From Hofstenia miamia (Eukaryota; Xenacoelomorpha; Acoela): a stretch of DNA of 64,000 nucleotides. The notes beneath the pieces were generated by a model that had not been told where the DNA came from, did not search any database, and worked only from the letters and a program-made list of their open reading frames with translations. The stretch covers positions 1,756,554-1,820,553 of the forward strand of contig SCFE01000080.1 of NCBI GenBank assembly GCA_004352715.1. The letters are read 5' to 3'. The position numbers and the translations under genes are program-made. Of this stretch, positions 1 through 11,551 are shown one piece after another (within the stretch, counting starts at the first letter, position 1; each line of letters opens with the position of its first letter).

Positions 1-649
1 AGCTGCGGCTACCTTGTTGCACCAAAAACCTATATTGAATATAACAATGTAAAACATTAAGCATACATGATTAAATGAAATTTCCCCTTTGTCACCATTT
101 CTATTCACCACACTGTTCGTATTTCACTTATTTGACGATACTCAATAGGGTTGGTGAATTTTTTGTATTCAAATTAAGCACCATGCAAATATTTCAAAAA
201 TCCAAAAACAAATTTGTGTGACATATCCAAACTTAGCACAATTTTTTAATAAATTTAGAATTTATTGATTGCAGCAAGAACTTTACATTTTTGAATTATG
301 TAATTTTCCTGAATTTTATCAACATTTTCAACAATATTGATTGAATTTCCCGACTAAGGACACATTCATACCAATAAGTGAAATTTTTTAATTTACTTAT
401 GCTCATGCCATTGGTCTATTTTGCAGCGCATAATGCAAAAATCTCCTAAAAGCAAAACATGTTATTATTAAGCATAATTTGATTTGAAAAAAAATTTGCT
501 GAGTTTTGAAAAAATGGAAAAATTCTATGCTTCAATTTTTGTACTCTGTAGATGGTAGTAAAGTCTAGCATTGATGAATTTTAAAAATGGAAAATTCAAT
601 AGTTTGTGCCCTTCCTTATGTCCAATTCTGCACTTAGCATTTTATTCTA
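1..649. other. AT-rich intergenic DNA, nothing recognised
   Basis: No reading frame with recognisable protein similarity and no clear repeat structure was seen on either strand. Confidence 0.5.
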
Positions 650-697
650 CATTGAGCCCCCCTATAAAAATTTTTTCTGTATCCGCCCCTCACTACA
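650..697 (-). repeat. Possible DNA-transposon terminus (GGGGCGGAT...GGGGGGC type)
   Basis: Read on the minus strand, this stretch runs GGGGCGGATACAG, then an A/T-rich run, then a block of six G before CTCAAT. A GGCGGATCCAG-like start followed by A/T and a G block is familiar from ends of hAT-type and related non-autonomous elements. No partner terminus or target duplication was found, so this is only a suggestion. Confidence 0.25.
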
Positions 698-1930
698 TGT
701 AGTGGTTAGCTGTGAAATGTTTATCAATACCGTTGTCCACTAATATTTCTTACCCAAAGTGCACACTTGCATCTTTACATATTGTAAGAACTATATTGTA
801 GTATGTCGATTTGCAACGAAAATTTAGTGCTCTTAAAAGTAAACAAAGTCAAAATAATTGTTTTTGTCTAAAACATCAAAATATGCTTAGACCTGTAAAA
901 CGGAAATTGTGCAACTACTGAGTATGGTACAAAGGTAAAAAATCATAATATATATTTGGGGCCAAAATGTCATTTTTAGGCCAAAATATGGTTGACATCG
1001 CATATTTAATTCGTAAATTTCTTTACTTTTGCGAAACTCCTTATTAAGTTGGAATTCAAGATAAACTGGATGTTTTAATGTCATTCTTGAATAAAATTTT
1101 TGGCAGCTTCAAAAACGCTTAGCGCAGGATCGTTGTTTTTTTGTTGAAAATATTCAACATATTCTGTCATTTAGAAGCAGATCTTTATAGCACTTATTAA
1201 GTAATGCATACTCAGCTTACAATCGCTTTGATTTTATCATTAGGTCAAAATGAGGTCAATTTTTTTTAGTTTTTTGGTCCATTTTTTGAGACAAAATCCT
1301 AAATCAATGCTATTTTGACGTTGTTGAATGCTATCTATCGTCAGAATAAAGAAAAGTATTAATTGGATGTAAGTAAGGTATAAAAGATAAATTTAACGAT
1401 AGTAACGTAATTCAAGCTCCATTACTTTCTTGAAACATAAAATCTAAATATTACAAAAATATCTGTAATTGAAAGTTTCAACTTAAAAAGAATTTTTTTC
1501 CTTACTTTTTTGTTTTTTTCTATATTTTCGACTCAAAAGTTAATTTTGTGTTTTCAATTTTTTAAGTTGCATTTAGTTTGTATTAGGAATAGTATAAAAT
1601 CAAATTTTGAAGTTAATTTAATCATTGTAGTCGGACATACAATTTTGACTGATTTAAGGTTTTATCAATTGCTTTATCGACAATTGTGACCAAGAGAAGC
1701 AGCAGGTTGTAATTGAAAAGCTCTGCCTTTTGCAAAATGATCAAATTCAAGCCAAACCTTCCATAAATTTAAGTAATAGTATATTCGTTATTTCAGTCTA
1801 TAATTTTTATTAGAACTATTGCTAGAGTAGTATAGTTCAATTGTTCAACTAGAGAAGATAAACACTACTGTCAAACAATTATTTCAATAAAAAATATAGC
1901 ATTTAAAATTATTTAAAAAATGATCAATTA
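698..1930. other. AT-rich intergenic DNA, nothing recognised
   Basis: Only short AT-driven reading frames are present. I could not assign any of them or find inverted or tandem repeats. Confidence 0.5.
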
Positions 1931-2806
1931 TTAGTTTAAAATTTTGAACTTCGAAATAGGAAATTTAATAAATGGAATGCCTAAATATTTAATGTTAGGA
2001 ATTGCATAAAATTCTTTCTTTATTGCGGTCCACAGCTCGTCTTCAGTGTGAAGATTACGCTGTCCAATTCGATATTTGACCTCTTTCCACATATTTTCGA
2101 TAATGTTAGGGTCTGGAGATTGGCCAAGCCAGTCAGCAAAGATAGCAACCCCATTATTGTTGAAGAAGTTTTTCATTTCTTTTGAGGTATGACAAGGACC
2201 ACCCTACTGCTGATATATTGAATCACTTGTAAGGAATGGCAAGAGTTCCTTTTCTAGAATCCGAGCATATTGAGAGCTTCGGATAGTACAGTGATGTGAA
2301 CAATCTGCGAAAGCTACACTTCCATATTGCACCCCATGCCATTACAGACTTCCCACCGTACTTCATGGACTCCGAGTAAGTTGAGGCAAGAATCTGAACT
2401 TCTGCCTAGTTGGTCTCTCAAATCTTGGCTCATCTGAAAATATAATATTAGACCAATGTTCAGATGAATTGTCTGTCATCAATTTGGCCCACCTTAGCCG
2501 GCGTAATCTGAGTGCCACGAAAGTCCCAATTGAGTACTTCTTCAGGATGTTTTGCACAGTTCTTGCAGTCATGTGGTGACCATCAACCCATTCCTTGCGA
2601 AGTTCCTCTTAAGTCTTTAAAAGGCACACAGGAGCTTATTGGCAGATTTTGGAGGTCTTCTTTAATCTTCCGGACATTGGCTCTACAAATCGGGCTATAT
2701 TACGCTGACTCATCCCCTCCAAATATAAGGAGATAGTCAACTCGCGGATGGCAAGAGGTACGTAACCAGGCATCATATATGGTGAAGAAAGATTGTTATT
2801 AGACAT
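1931..2806 (-). pseudogene. Tc1/mariner-type transposase, decayed
   Basis: Reading leftward from a start near 2806, the N-terminal piece has a helix-turn-helix-like stretch (LTISLYLEGMSQRNIARF). A second frame (2363-2572) contains W-S-N-I-I-F-S-D-E, which carries the first catalytic Asp of the DDE/D fold. Next comes GGKSVMAWGAI, a Tc1 landmark, and the last piece (1931-2176) contains DWLGQSPDPNIIENMW, the third catalytic region with its Glu. At the second catalytic Asp, just before GGPCHTS, the codon is a TAG stop. The gene is therefore split over several frames and has lost a catalytic residue. The order and spacing of motifs fit a Tc1/mariner transposase of roughly 300 residues. Assignment to a finer family is not possible by eye. 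Confidence 0.8.
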
Positions 2807-3061
2807 TTTAAATATATATAGACTGAAAACAGCTCAACCAATGAAATTTTTTTACAGATTTTTTGATTTGATCTGAAGTGGCCGAATACATTTTTCCAAG
2901 AAAAGATTAGCTAGCCACAAACATCGTAGCATTTCCCCTTGAGATTTAAAGTAAACAGTGATAATTATGTCTCAACATTGATGAATTCCTCTTTCTGCAA
3001 CACTGAATCTAATTTAATAATACCGATGACATTCTTGGCGTCCATATCTTAGAAATATTTA

Positions 3062-3104
3062 TGACAAATCATGCGTAGCCGAATTCTTTTTTCTAGTAGT
3101 GTAT
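3062..3104 (-). repeat. Candidate terminus of the Tc1/mariner element
   Basis: On the minus strand this reads TACACTACTAGAAAAAAG and abuts a TATATA tract, as expected for a Tc1-type end inserted at TA. It lies about 300 bases upstream of the transposase start. No matching copy was found on the other side of the gene, so the opposite end is lost or unrecognisable. Confidence 0.35.
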
Positions 3105-3126
3105 ATATCTATATATATATATATAT
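3102..3126. repeat. (TA)n microsatellite
   Basis: About 25 bases of nearly pure TA dinucleotide repeat with one C interruption. Confidence 0.9.
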
Positions 3127-3876
3127 TGTGAAAACTTTCCTATTTTATTAAATTTGCAGTGAAATGTGATGAATTATATAGCAATGCTAAAAATTATTAT
3201 TGCAAGTTACAAAATGTAACTAGCGGTCTTTTCTTTCACAGCCTTAATGCGGAACGATCCTCACTCCTGTGCATTCCCTGTTAATAAGAGTTGAATTTGG
3301 AGATGGACATGCGGTGGGCTGGCGTTGGACTGAGCTATTAAAACAGTTGAGGTGAATGCTATATAAGTTCTTAAACAACGTTTTGAAATTGTACATATTA
3401 GTATTATTATGTACTTTTGAAACACTCAATTTGGAATTTTCAATTTGAGTGTGCAGCTTTTATTAGAATTGTAGGAAAGAAATTTCTCAAGATCCCCCAC
3501 CACAAAAGCAAGAAAATGTTTTTTATTAAAACTAGAAAGAGTCACAGAGTAACAACCACCGAGCACATAAGTGTGTTAGACAGCCTTAATAATTCACTGT
3601 TAGTAATTTATAACATTTATATTCATTATGCTGGTTCCGCTTGTTAGGTTGAAACGAAATTAGAAAAAAACGATACTAAAGACTAGATATAAAAAATAGT
3701 AAACCTCAAAATTAATAGTTGCGCTTAATTAATATCAACTTTTCTGTTTTGTTTAGCATGTAAAAAAACCCCGACTATTCAATTCCCCCAATAATTTTTT
3801 TTCAGTTGTTGTAAATTCTTGAAAATAATGACTTTATCAACTGCTTTACGTGTAGGAATATATAATGCAAGGGTGA
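3127..3876. other. Intergenic DNA, nothing recognised
   Basis: Short reading frames on both strands (for example 3244-3429 minus and 3417-3647 plus) have no recognisable motif. Confidence 0.45.

Positions 3877-3920
<44 letters not shown>
3877..3920. repeat. (TA)n microsatellite
   Basis: About 44 bases of AT dinucleotide repeat with a single G interruption. Confidence 0.9.
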
Positions 3921-3924
<4 letters not shown>

Positions 3925-4010
3925 GGTGCGCACCTTTATATATAATATAATATAAATAGATTTACATGTCCATATAAAATAAATTAACATGTTTACAAAA
4001 TACTCACTTA

Positions 4011-4036
4011 ATATATATATATATATATATATATAT
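4011..4036. repeat. (TA)n microsatellite
   Basis: About 26 bases of AT dinucleotide repeat. Confidence 0.9.
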
Positions 4037-4269
4037 TACCTTAAAAAATTGCATAATGGCGTTAAACAAAATGTATTCTATTTTTGCCATACTGGCGTAA
4101 CTATTTCGCTTAAAAAAAGAATCAATTATTTTGTAGATTTAGATATTTTAAGTAGTAGTAGAAACATCAAAATTTTCACAAAAAGGTTTTTTGCCTCTTG
4201 TCATTAATTTGTTATACACCATGCCATTAGGCAACTAAAAGATTTAATTTAACGTGACTTTATTAATAC

Positions 4270-4770
4270 CTACTTGCAAGCGAATCCTTTGCAATTCAGA
4301 CATTCTTCATCACAACTTCTCGTGTTTTGACATTCTGAAAACGATTTGATCAAACAGTTGCGTTTATCAAAAACATTTACGTTACAAGGAGTTTGAAATG
4401 GTGCACATGGACATTCGTTCGGTGATTTATAGCAAACTGTTTCTGAACAATTAATACTTGAACAGAAATGACAATTGAATTCATCATTTGCACTCGGACA
4501 GTCTCTTTCCCCATCACAGAATCTGTAAGTTGCAAGGCATAGTGCTGAATGCAGGGAGCACTTTGATTTTCCATTACCACATTGAAATTGATTACTTTCA
4601 TCCTCTCCGAAAATACAATCACGGAAGCCATTGTTCACTTCTTCAACTGAAATGCAAGTCTTGTTTTGACATTGAAATTCAGTGCCGCATTTGTCACAGT
4701 AGAAGCCAAAATCATTAAAGCAAGCTAATATTGCATCAACGTATAAAACAAGTATTAGTGCCAGCAACAT
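4270..4770 (-). CDS. Secreted cysteine-rich protein with LDL-receptor class A repeats
   Basis: This is an uninterrupted 166-codon frame. Residues 1-16 are hydrophobic (leucine/valine/isoleucine rich, ending near A-I-L-A-C) and look like a signal peptide. There are 24 cysteines. Residues about 28-60 resemble an LDL-receptor class A module (C-G-T-E-F-Q-C, a later D-C, then G-E-D-E-S-N). Residues about 62-100 form a second, clearer one (FRFC-type pattern with C-D-G-E-R-D-C and A-N-D-E-F-N-C, the acidic calcium-binding end). The last 65 residues keep cysteine-rich spacing without a family I can name. LDLa modules bind ligands in the extracellular space in a calcium-dependent way. The frame could be a complete small gene or one long exon of a larger receptor, because no splice sites were resolved. 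It is the best candidate for an intact host gene in the left half. Confidence 0.7.
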   Translation of the reverse strand: MLLALILVLYVDAILACFNDFGFYCDKCGTEFQCQNKTCISVEEVNNGFRDCIFGEDESNQFQCGNGKSKCSLHSALCLATYRFCDGERDCPSANDEFNCHFCSSINCSETVCYKSPNECPCAPFQTPCNVNVFDKRNCLIKSFSECQNTRSCDEECLNCKGFACK

Positions 4771-5644
4771 TCTCAGGAATGGAATATATTCTTAAATTGA
4801 AAGCCTTCTTATTCCGCATGCTATTGGTGAAGAAGGATTAACGTCTAAACCACAAATTTACTTGAAAACATTTAATGTGAAACAAGGTTATCGTTACAAG
4901 TTCATTAATATTGAAATTAAGGAATTTGTTTTTCTACATTTGCAAAATGCTTATATATCAAATAACTAAGTGAGGCAATAAATATATTACTTTCAAAATC
5001 TACTAAGATCAGATGGTTGCAATTGGTGAAAGCAGAGGCAGGTCAAGCGAAATTTGCAGGCCCATTAGCTGCTTTTGAAAAATCGCAAACCCATTGGTTC
5101 ATTATTAAAAATCGGCAATCTATCCATCCTATGCTCTCTTTTATTAACCGTAAATTCACCAGGAATTTTTCAAAATATGTGATGGTTACCCTCAATTTTT
5201 TTCAAAATCACTAACGAATGAAGATATTTATAATTTGAAAACACCACAAAATAGAAAAATGTCTCCTTTTTCTATTTCAACCTTGTTTAGCGATCGGGTG
5301 AGAGAAGCTCTGACTTTGAGAACAGTGCGCCTGAACAGAGCTCACACAGTTTTTCTATAGAAAACAAAATATTTGAGAGTAGCTGTTATTGCCAGCGTTG
5401 GTGTTTTAAACACTTTTGACGCAATGAAACAAAAAACGTGTTTTAAATGAAAAAAACATGTTTTTATGCTTTTTGTTTTCTGAGTGAAAACAAACTGAAT
5501 TTGACCAATGTTTAATTGATATGTGCAGTTACAAATTCGGAATTGCAAAAAACAAGTTGCAAGTTTCAACTACTGGTTTAGTTGCTGGTGTAAAAACGCC
5601 AGTTTGCCAGCTTTTGCAACTCCAAGACGCGTACGGCGACAGCC
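4771..5644. other. Intergenic DNA upstream of the LDLa gene, nothing recognised
   Basis: This would hold the promoter of the LDLa gene if that gene is complete, but no convincing TATA element or repeat stands out. Short frames here (5017-5214, 5342-5569) have no recognisable motif. Confidence 0.4.
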
Positions 5645-6870
5645 CTACGTTGAAACTAATCCTAAGAAGTGACTCTCCAGTCCAGGCGAAGAAGCCACAG
5701 CCGAAAAAAGGAAAATTGCCACCTTAATAAGAGACTCGCTGAAGCCCAAACGTTTTCTGGGTTTCCACCATGATATTGGGCCAACCTTAAGGTACAATTT
5801 CTCGAACAACGATGCAAAACATAGAGGCTCTTTGGCCAGAAATTTACCTGTATCTGGTATTAAATCATCACCTAGACTTTGTATATAGGGATTGGCTTCA
5901 GCTGTTTCAAGAGAAGATAAATCATTTTTACAAAGTCCGTGGTCAAGCAGATCCGTGGCGAGCTGAACATCTGAAGATGCCATTTTTCGTCACTGACTCA
6001 GTTGTTGGATGAAGTGATCAGGCGCGGAATTGACAACTGTTTCCCAAATATGGATGTTTGAGACAGGGTGCAATCATTTGATTGAAATCGATTAAGAGAG
6101 ACAGAAAGAGGTTTCAGGGACTCCAGAGCTTCTGTAGCAAAACGCTTCATCTGAATTTGTTCCATGTAACGATATGCCACATCTGTACGTTTGAGTTTCG
6201 AGTTTATAATCTCCCCCATTATATTCCAGTGTTTTACAAAATATTCTAATACATCAACATACGAATTCCACTGAGTCTCGTAGTGGATGTGGAACATGGT
6301 GCTCTCTGAGAGCAGCTGACCCTATATGAGTATTGTTCAACCACTTTAATACTTTGTTGACCTTTAATAAAACACCTTTTGTTTTACGCGAGAAAATGAA
6401 ATCCTTAGCAATCACATTCACTATATGGGCTTGAAATCCATATGCGTGCATAATTGGAATGCCCAATTATCTCTTTAACAGTTCCCTCATGTGAGACATA
6501 ATGACTGCATTGTCCGATACAACACATTGGATATCAATATCTCATTCGTCTCTTAGAACTCTTGAACTCAGCATTTACCAATTCAAGAAGATACTCGGAT
6601 ATATGTGGCTTCCCTGTAGATTCTATGGTGTTTAGTAGATAGCTTTGGCCGCTCAAATACATAGACATACCCAAAATTGGCTGGTTGTCCTTTGTAGACC
6701 ACCCATCGGTGGCTAAAGTTTCGCATAAACCTTTTTTTGGTTTTTTGTCAACAAATTTTGCCTTCTCTTGCTCATAAATGGGATCGTCCTGTTTAGAAAT
6801 ATCATGTCGATCAGGGACAGTTGTACGGGCCTCAGTTGTTGGATCAAAGCTTTAAACTGCTTGTTTCCCC
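5645..6870 (-). pseudogene. hAT-type transposase (DUF659-like), frameshifted
   Basis: Reading leftward from about 6,870, fragments appear in the order of a hAT transposase. First is ATDGWSTKDNQPILGMSMYL. Next is a piece with C-V-V-S-D-N-A-V-I-M-S-H-M-R, then GIPIMHAYGFQAHIVNVIAKD in parts, matching the DUF659 plan (W-T-D-G-W, V-x-D-N-A, A-H-x-x-N-L). The last frame (5645-5983) has GPISWWKPRKRLGFSESLIK followed by a hydrophobic stretch and S-S-P-G-L-E-S-H-F, like the C-terminal dimerisation region (W-W, then A-x-S-x-x-E-R-x-F-S). The fragments lie in different frames with stops between them, so the gene is dead. The conserved W-W and E region support hAT over other DDE families. The N-terminal zinc finger is probably at 7,360-7,460, beyond an inserted element. 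Confidence 0.65.
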
Positions 6871-6872
6871 CA

Positions 6873-7093
6873 GTAAACATAGAACTGTCGTAACGACGTC
6901 GCTAAATGACACGATAACGACACTAAAACGACATTACATTAAATTAAAATTATTCCTATTTTTAAATATTTTTTGCTAGACGGAATTATACACCGCCACT
7001 AATCCGTACTATAAACGCCACTCAAACAACTCAACGCCTATTAAACGCCAATACACTACAAAAACGACGTCGTTACAACAATTCTTTGTTTAC
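6873..7093. mobile_element. 221-bp inverted-repeat element (MITE-like)
   Basis: The left end 6873-6901 and right end 7065-7093 are inverted copies of each other: 29 bases with about 3 mismatches, beginning GTAAACA and ending GACGTCG. Both arms contain AACGACGTCG, which is part of a self-complementary AACGACGTCGTT. The interior has several copies of an AACGCC-like hexamer. No transposase is encoded. No clean target duplication was seen, so the superfamily is open. The element sits between the zinc-finger-like and catalytic parts of the hAT pseudogene. Confidence 0.6.
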
Positions 7094-7358
7094 AGAGCAA
7101 CCAGATAAAACGCGCTGTTCGTAGCAATAATACTTCTAAACAGAAGCTACATTTAGATTTGAAATTAAATTTTTTAATATTTTTAATAAAATACATATAT
7201 AAAATACATGTACATATTGTAGGAAATCTTTTTGTTTTACACTCACCTTGCGATCTGTAAGTTGATTTCATTTTGTTTGGTTCGACTTGTAGCAATCACT
7301 GACATTGTTGGTTGTTTTAATTTTTTGCTATCACTACCCAGAATCGGTGGACACCGTA

Positions 7359-7460
7359 TCAAGACTGGCGTTTCTGACAACTCTCAGTATGTTGTTTCAT
7401 TCGGACAACCATTTCGATGTTGCAAAGTTTGCGTTTAGCACGGGTGACACAATTAACAAC
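7359..7460 (-). pseudogene. Possible N-terminal BED-type zinc finger of the hAT transposase
   Basis: A minus-strand frame carries N-C-V-T-R-A-K-R-K-L-C-N-I-E-M-V-V-R-M-K-Q-H-T-E-S-C. The pair of cysteines (or C/R), a spacer and H-x3-C resemble the zinc finger at the start of hAT transposases, with the first cysteine apparently changed to Arg. It is in the same orientation as the hAT remnant at 5.6-6.9 kb and about 270 bases upstream of it, and most of the interval is the inverted-repeat element. The link between the two pieces is inference. Confidence 0.35.
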
Positions 7461-7571
7461 AACTTCCGTAAAGGCCAGGCATTGCACAATATGAAAGCAA
7501 TAGCAATTTAAATAACGGCTACAATTTGCGAGCAATTCAAACAATAGACATGTATTAAGTAAAGAAACCAA

Positions 7572-7836
7572 ACAGAATAAAGCTATAGTAAGTCGGGTTT
7601 ATTTACTTAGCAAACAATTGAGCGAGAAGCAAATTGTAAGTCTGGCAAGCAAGCAAATTCTGTTGTTTGAATGTTTTTTATAATTTGTTTTAAACATGTT
7701 TTTACCGCTATGTTTAAAACATACCAACCCTGGTTGTTTCCATTGGCATTAGACAGATTCATTATCTGAACATTAGGTATGATAACAATTTGAATGTTTT
7801 AAACAAAATCTGACTTCAAATTGAAAGAAATAAATG

Positions 7837-7839
<3 letters not shown>
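7572..7839. other. Intergenic DNA, nothing recognised
   Basis: No motif, repeat or coding similarity was seen. Confidence 0.4.

Positions 7840-7908
<69 letters not shown>
7840..7908. repeat. (TA)n microsatellite, interrupted
   Basis: About 69 bases of TA repeat with ACA and GTA interruptions. Confidence 0.9.
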
Positions 7909-10222
7909 GAAAATACAGTTCTGGCATATATAAGAATCTAAGCATGTTAAATATTTAAAGTCTTTTAGACTTTATGACGTCCCTTCAGCTACTTTATTAC
8001 AGTATTAATTAATTGCTTTGCAGTTAATGTATTTAAGTGTTCTTCTTCAACAGTAAGCCAGGTGCTTGCACTTTTGAAAAATGTAGATATATTTGGAAAA
8101 TTTATCTTAAGTTAACCAATCATAAACTTTAGAGCTTGATGTAGTTTTCCTAGGTTTTTATTAAAATATTTTAATATTCTATAATGCTCTTTAGATAAAC
8201 AATAATTTTCGCAATGTAAGTATAAATTTAGAAAATGCAAGAAGAACTCTTAGGAAGGATTAATAACTTAGGTGATAGTGAGCATGTTTCTACCTATTAC
8301 CATAAACCTACTTTAGTGTGACTTGGTCACAATTGAAATTAATCTAGATATTTCTAATATTTTTAGTGTTAGTTTATTATTTACAACCACTGTTGTTTTA
8401 AACCATTTTAATTGGTGGGGATGCGTTAGTGTGGTCACTAGTGTGTGCTTGATAAAATGTGGAATTCAATGTGGTAACCAAACACAGGTGTTACTTACAA
8501 TTGCTTATAAACACAATACCCTATGAAAAGGATTAATGGAATTTATACCTGTATAACATTAAGATCTTTCTTTATATCTTTTTAACACTATGTTATGATA
8601 ATGAGATAGAGATACAATAATAGCTCAAAAATCTTTTCAACAGTTATTACTAATTATTTCTGGGGATTCATGTGCCTTCGGATAAGGACAGGTATATATA
8701 TAAAACTTGAACTTTCATCTGGTTTGGACAAAAACACATAAACACTAAATGGCAACTGCATCTTATTTGCTGCTTATATGTGAGTTGAGACCTAAGAACA
8801 AAAACTTGAATTATTGCATTGAAGGCTTAATAACTATAATAACACATTAGGTAGCACCCTCTTAAGATCACCTAAGTTAAGTTGAAATTGGCTATCTAAT
8901 TTGGAGCTTTGGCAGATGCCAAGTAAACTGGTAAGATATATTCATTTTCTTCTTGCTATATAAAAAAGAAAACAATGTGGAATTAATGAAAAGTCTTCTA
9001 CTTTTTCTTTTTGGAGCCTAAACAGAATGTTATTTAAATATCAATAATGGTTAATTATAAACAGTAACTTATTGATCATTCTTTCTTTTTTGTGTCATTG
9101 GAACAATCAGGACAATTACTATTATTAGTGCAACATTCTACAGCTAAAAATTTTATCTATGTAATGTCACCTCTGACCACACTTTCATTCGACATAGTGA
9201 GTTGACATGATTCTGAACTGATTAGAGATGGGATGGATTCCCCTTACTTCACAAGAGTTAGGGTAGTCTTTAGTCTTGATAGATTTTTGCTTTTTCTTCT
9301 TGTTGCAAATTATATAATTGCTTTGATCTGTTGTTGGAGCAAATGAAAGTTCTCATTTCTGCTCACTGAGGGGTTATCTCATATTACCCTATGTAACTAA
9401 ACCTGGACTACCAGCCTCTCCGGCAAGGCATTTCTCAAACCAAATGGATGTTACTATTGAATATATTTGTTTACTTTTCTTTTGTTTTTGAAGCTATCCA
9501 AGTGAAATCATGTGATGACATGGTAGCTTGACCTACTGATTTCACTTTGAAAATGAACCTGTTACTTCACTTCAACTAAGTAATCGTAGTGCTCCCCAAG
9601 TGCTGATAGTGGTGTGAATCAGATACTAAGGTTTAAGTTTAAATCAATGAAAAATGAAACTTGAGTGTGCCAAGAAGCCCTGTTGCACCAGTTGCTTATG
9701 ATTAAGGTGAGATAAATATTTCTGGTCTATCTGTGCAACTAATTCTTTTTTGATATTTCACATAATTTTCCTGCATGTTCATTTCAAATTGAAGAGTTGA
9801 ATGCTACTTTAGCCAGAGAATTGATATTACCAGCCAAGAATGAAGCTGCAAACCATCATCCATCTATTAGATGAAAATTCTTTATGAAAACATGAAAGTC
9901 TACTGGAAATAAGAAGAAGAACTCATATATTACAAAATACAACTGGATACAGGCCTAGAAGAATTTACTACTCAGTTTGCTTACAAAATGTCTAAATTTA
10001 TTGTAATTCTGAAACAACCACCCTCCCTGTCTAGAGAAAATGAATTAACCTAAAATAGGAAATCAAATTTAAGTTCTTCATTGAGATCTAATATTTTTTT
10101 TCATGCTTATGGATGTATTTTATTGTTACTTTTATCTATCTATTCTACTACTTTTTATGCGGAAAACCAAACGGTGTTAATTAATAATTTTTCTATTGTA
10201 CTTCACTAATTATAGTTGGAAA
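7909..10222. other. Long AT-rich stretch, nothing recognised
   Basis: Neither strand gives a convincing reading frame. The cyclodeaminase-like exon at 11.4 kb implies an upstream gene body that could lie here as introns and short exons. I looked for its nucleotide-binding motif and did not find it. Confidence 0.4.
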
Positions 10223-10242
10223 TACAGGGTGTCCCAAAAAAA
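10223..10242 (+). repeat. Transposon-end-like sequence ACAGGGTGTCCCAAAA
   Basis: TACAGGGTGTCCCAAAA is a sequence seen at the ends of several invertebrate transposons and SINE-like repeats. No second terminus was identified nearby, so only the possible end is marked. Confidence 0.35.
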
Positions 10243-10482
10243 TATTTTATTTTATTTTGCTCCCGTTTTGTATTGAGATGATGGATCGAGCTGTCCTTCT
10301 AGGTACTAGTAGTCTATGTTTTAGGATTTTTTTGCCACCAACCCCATCTTTCAATTGCGTTCGACAAGAGAGATATTGATCTTATGTGCCATTTATTATT
10401 AATGATTTTATTATTGGGGTCATATCAGGCATCTCATATTAGCTCATATATTATTTATGATTATAAGTAAATCAGATGTCAC

Positions 10483-10605
10483 TAGTGGTCCACTGTTGGC
10501 TATGAGTGGTTGTAATTGCCACTCCTGCCACTGCTTCCTCACGAGTGGTCTACTGGTGGTAACTGGTGGCCGCCCATGCCACTAATTTCCAACCAGAGGA
10601 CCACT
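10483..10605. repeat. GTGGT/CCACT-rich patch with short inverted repeats
   Basis: The motifs AGTGG, GTGGTC and CCACT recur many times over about 120 bases, including AGTGGTCC at the left and GGACCACT at the right. The patch is richer in G+C than its surroundings. It may be a degraded small inverted-repeat element. Confidence 0.35.
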
Positions 10606-11371
10606 GATGGTGGCTACATTGGATATTGCTACATGATCTCAGCATTACACAGATAAAGAATGTAAATAGGATGTTTAATTGGTGTATCATTAAAATGTTT
10701 GATGTTAGGAGCAACCATTTGGAGACTATATTTTAATAAGGTCAGACTATCTATTTACATTTGTATACCAGTCTTATTCACATGTATAAATGCATTAATC
10801 GAAATCATCACGTAAAATAATTCCTTAAATTGAAAAAACGTATGATGAAAATTCCGATTTCTTAAAATTCATTAAAGGTATTCCCTATAATTAATGTAGA
10901 ATCATCCACCAGGCCATTTTATGCCATGATAAATCAACATATTTACTCTCTGGCTAACCTAGCGGGAGGAGTTCTATCAATTACCAGCTCCTTACTCACT
11001 ATTACTTATTTAAGATTTAACCTCTGTTAGACTTAAAGTAATAGTTACTGTTTAGGCGTAATCTTTGTCGCAGCATCCAAGTGGACATCCAACACCAATC
11101 CATTCACCAACAATCATCCATCCATCCAACAATCGCTGATGCCTCAGGGACATATATTATGTGCTCCCTAACTTAGCGCGGTGCAAATAGTAGTAATTAC
11201 ACAATTCGACTTAATCTCTAATGAAATAAAACACTTTGATATGTGTATGTGGCAAGTAAGGAAGTGACTACGAAATAACGACACTAGCTACTTAAACAAA
11301 ATTATATAGACAAAGAACATTGCAGCTTCCTAACTAACAATGAATTCATAATTAATATGGTCTCTTACCAG

Positions 11372-11551
11372 TCAGTAATTATTAACTCCTTATCATATGT
11401 TTATGCTGAAATTGGAGAAGTTCTACTTGCTCGTAAGAATGCTTTTCCTAATGAAACTACTGTTTTCTTGTCTCATGGAATGGGATTAGAGGACTTATAT
11501 GCTGCTAAATTTATTTATGATAACATTGGGAATGATAAGAATCATAAATAA
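11372..11551 (+). CDS. C-terminal exon resembling ornithine cyclodeaminase/mu-crystallin
   Basis: The frame reads through Y-A-E-I-G-E-V-L, then VFLSHGMGLEDLYAAKF, and ends shortly after. In the ornithine cyclodeaminase/mu-crystallin family the C-terminus carries an E-x-G-E-V/L segment and then T-V-F-K-S-x-G-x-A-x-E-D-x-x-A-A-K, which this matches closely in order and spacing. These proteins are NAD(P)H-dependent cyclodeaminases or ketimine reductases with a Rossmann fold. A pyrimidine-rich tract ending in TCTCTTACCAG immediately precedes 11372 and fits a splice acceptor in phase. The 5' exons were not found in the window. An AATAAA overlaps the stop codon. The exon is open and could belong to a live gene, but a lone retained exon or pseudogene is possible. 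Confidence 0.6.
   Translation, partial: SVIINSLSYVYAEIGEVLLARKNAFPNETTVFLSHGMGLEDLYAAKFIYDNIGNDKNHK

Noticed and set aside
7232-7511. Plus-strand frames near 7.2-7.5 kb
   Set aside because: The opposite strand has a zinc-finger-like pattern consistent with the hAT gene next to it, so the plus frames are taken as shadows.
7840-7908. TA tracts as CRISPR-like or regulatory arrays
   Set aside because: They are simple dinucleotide repeats without unique spacers, common in AT-rich animal genomes.
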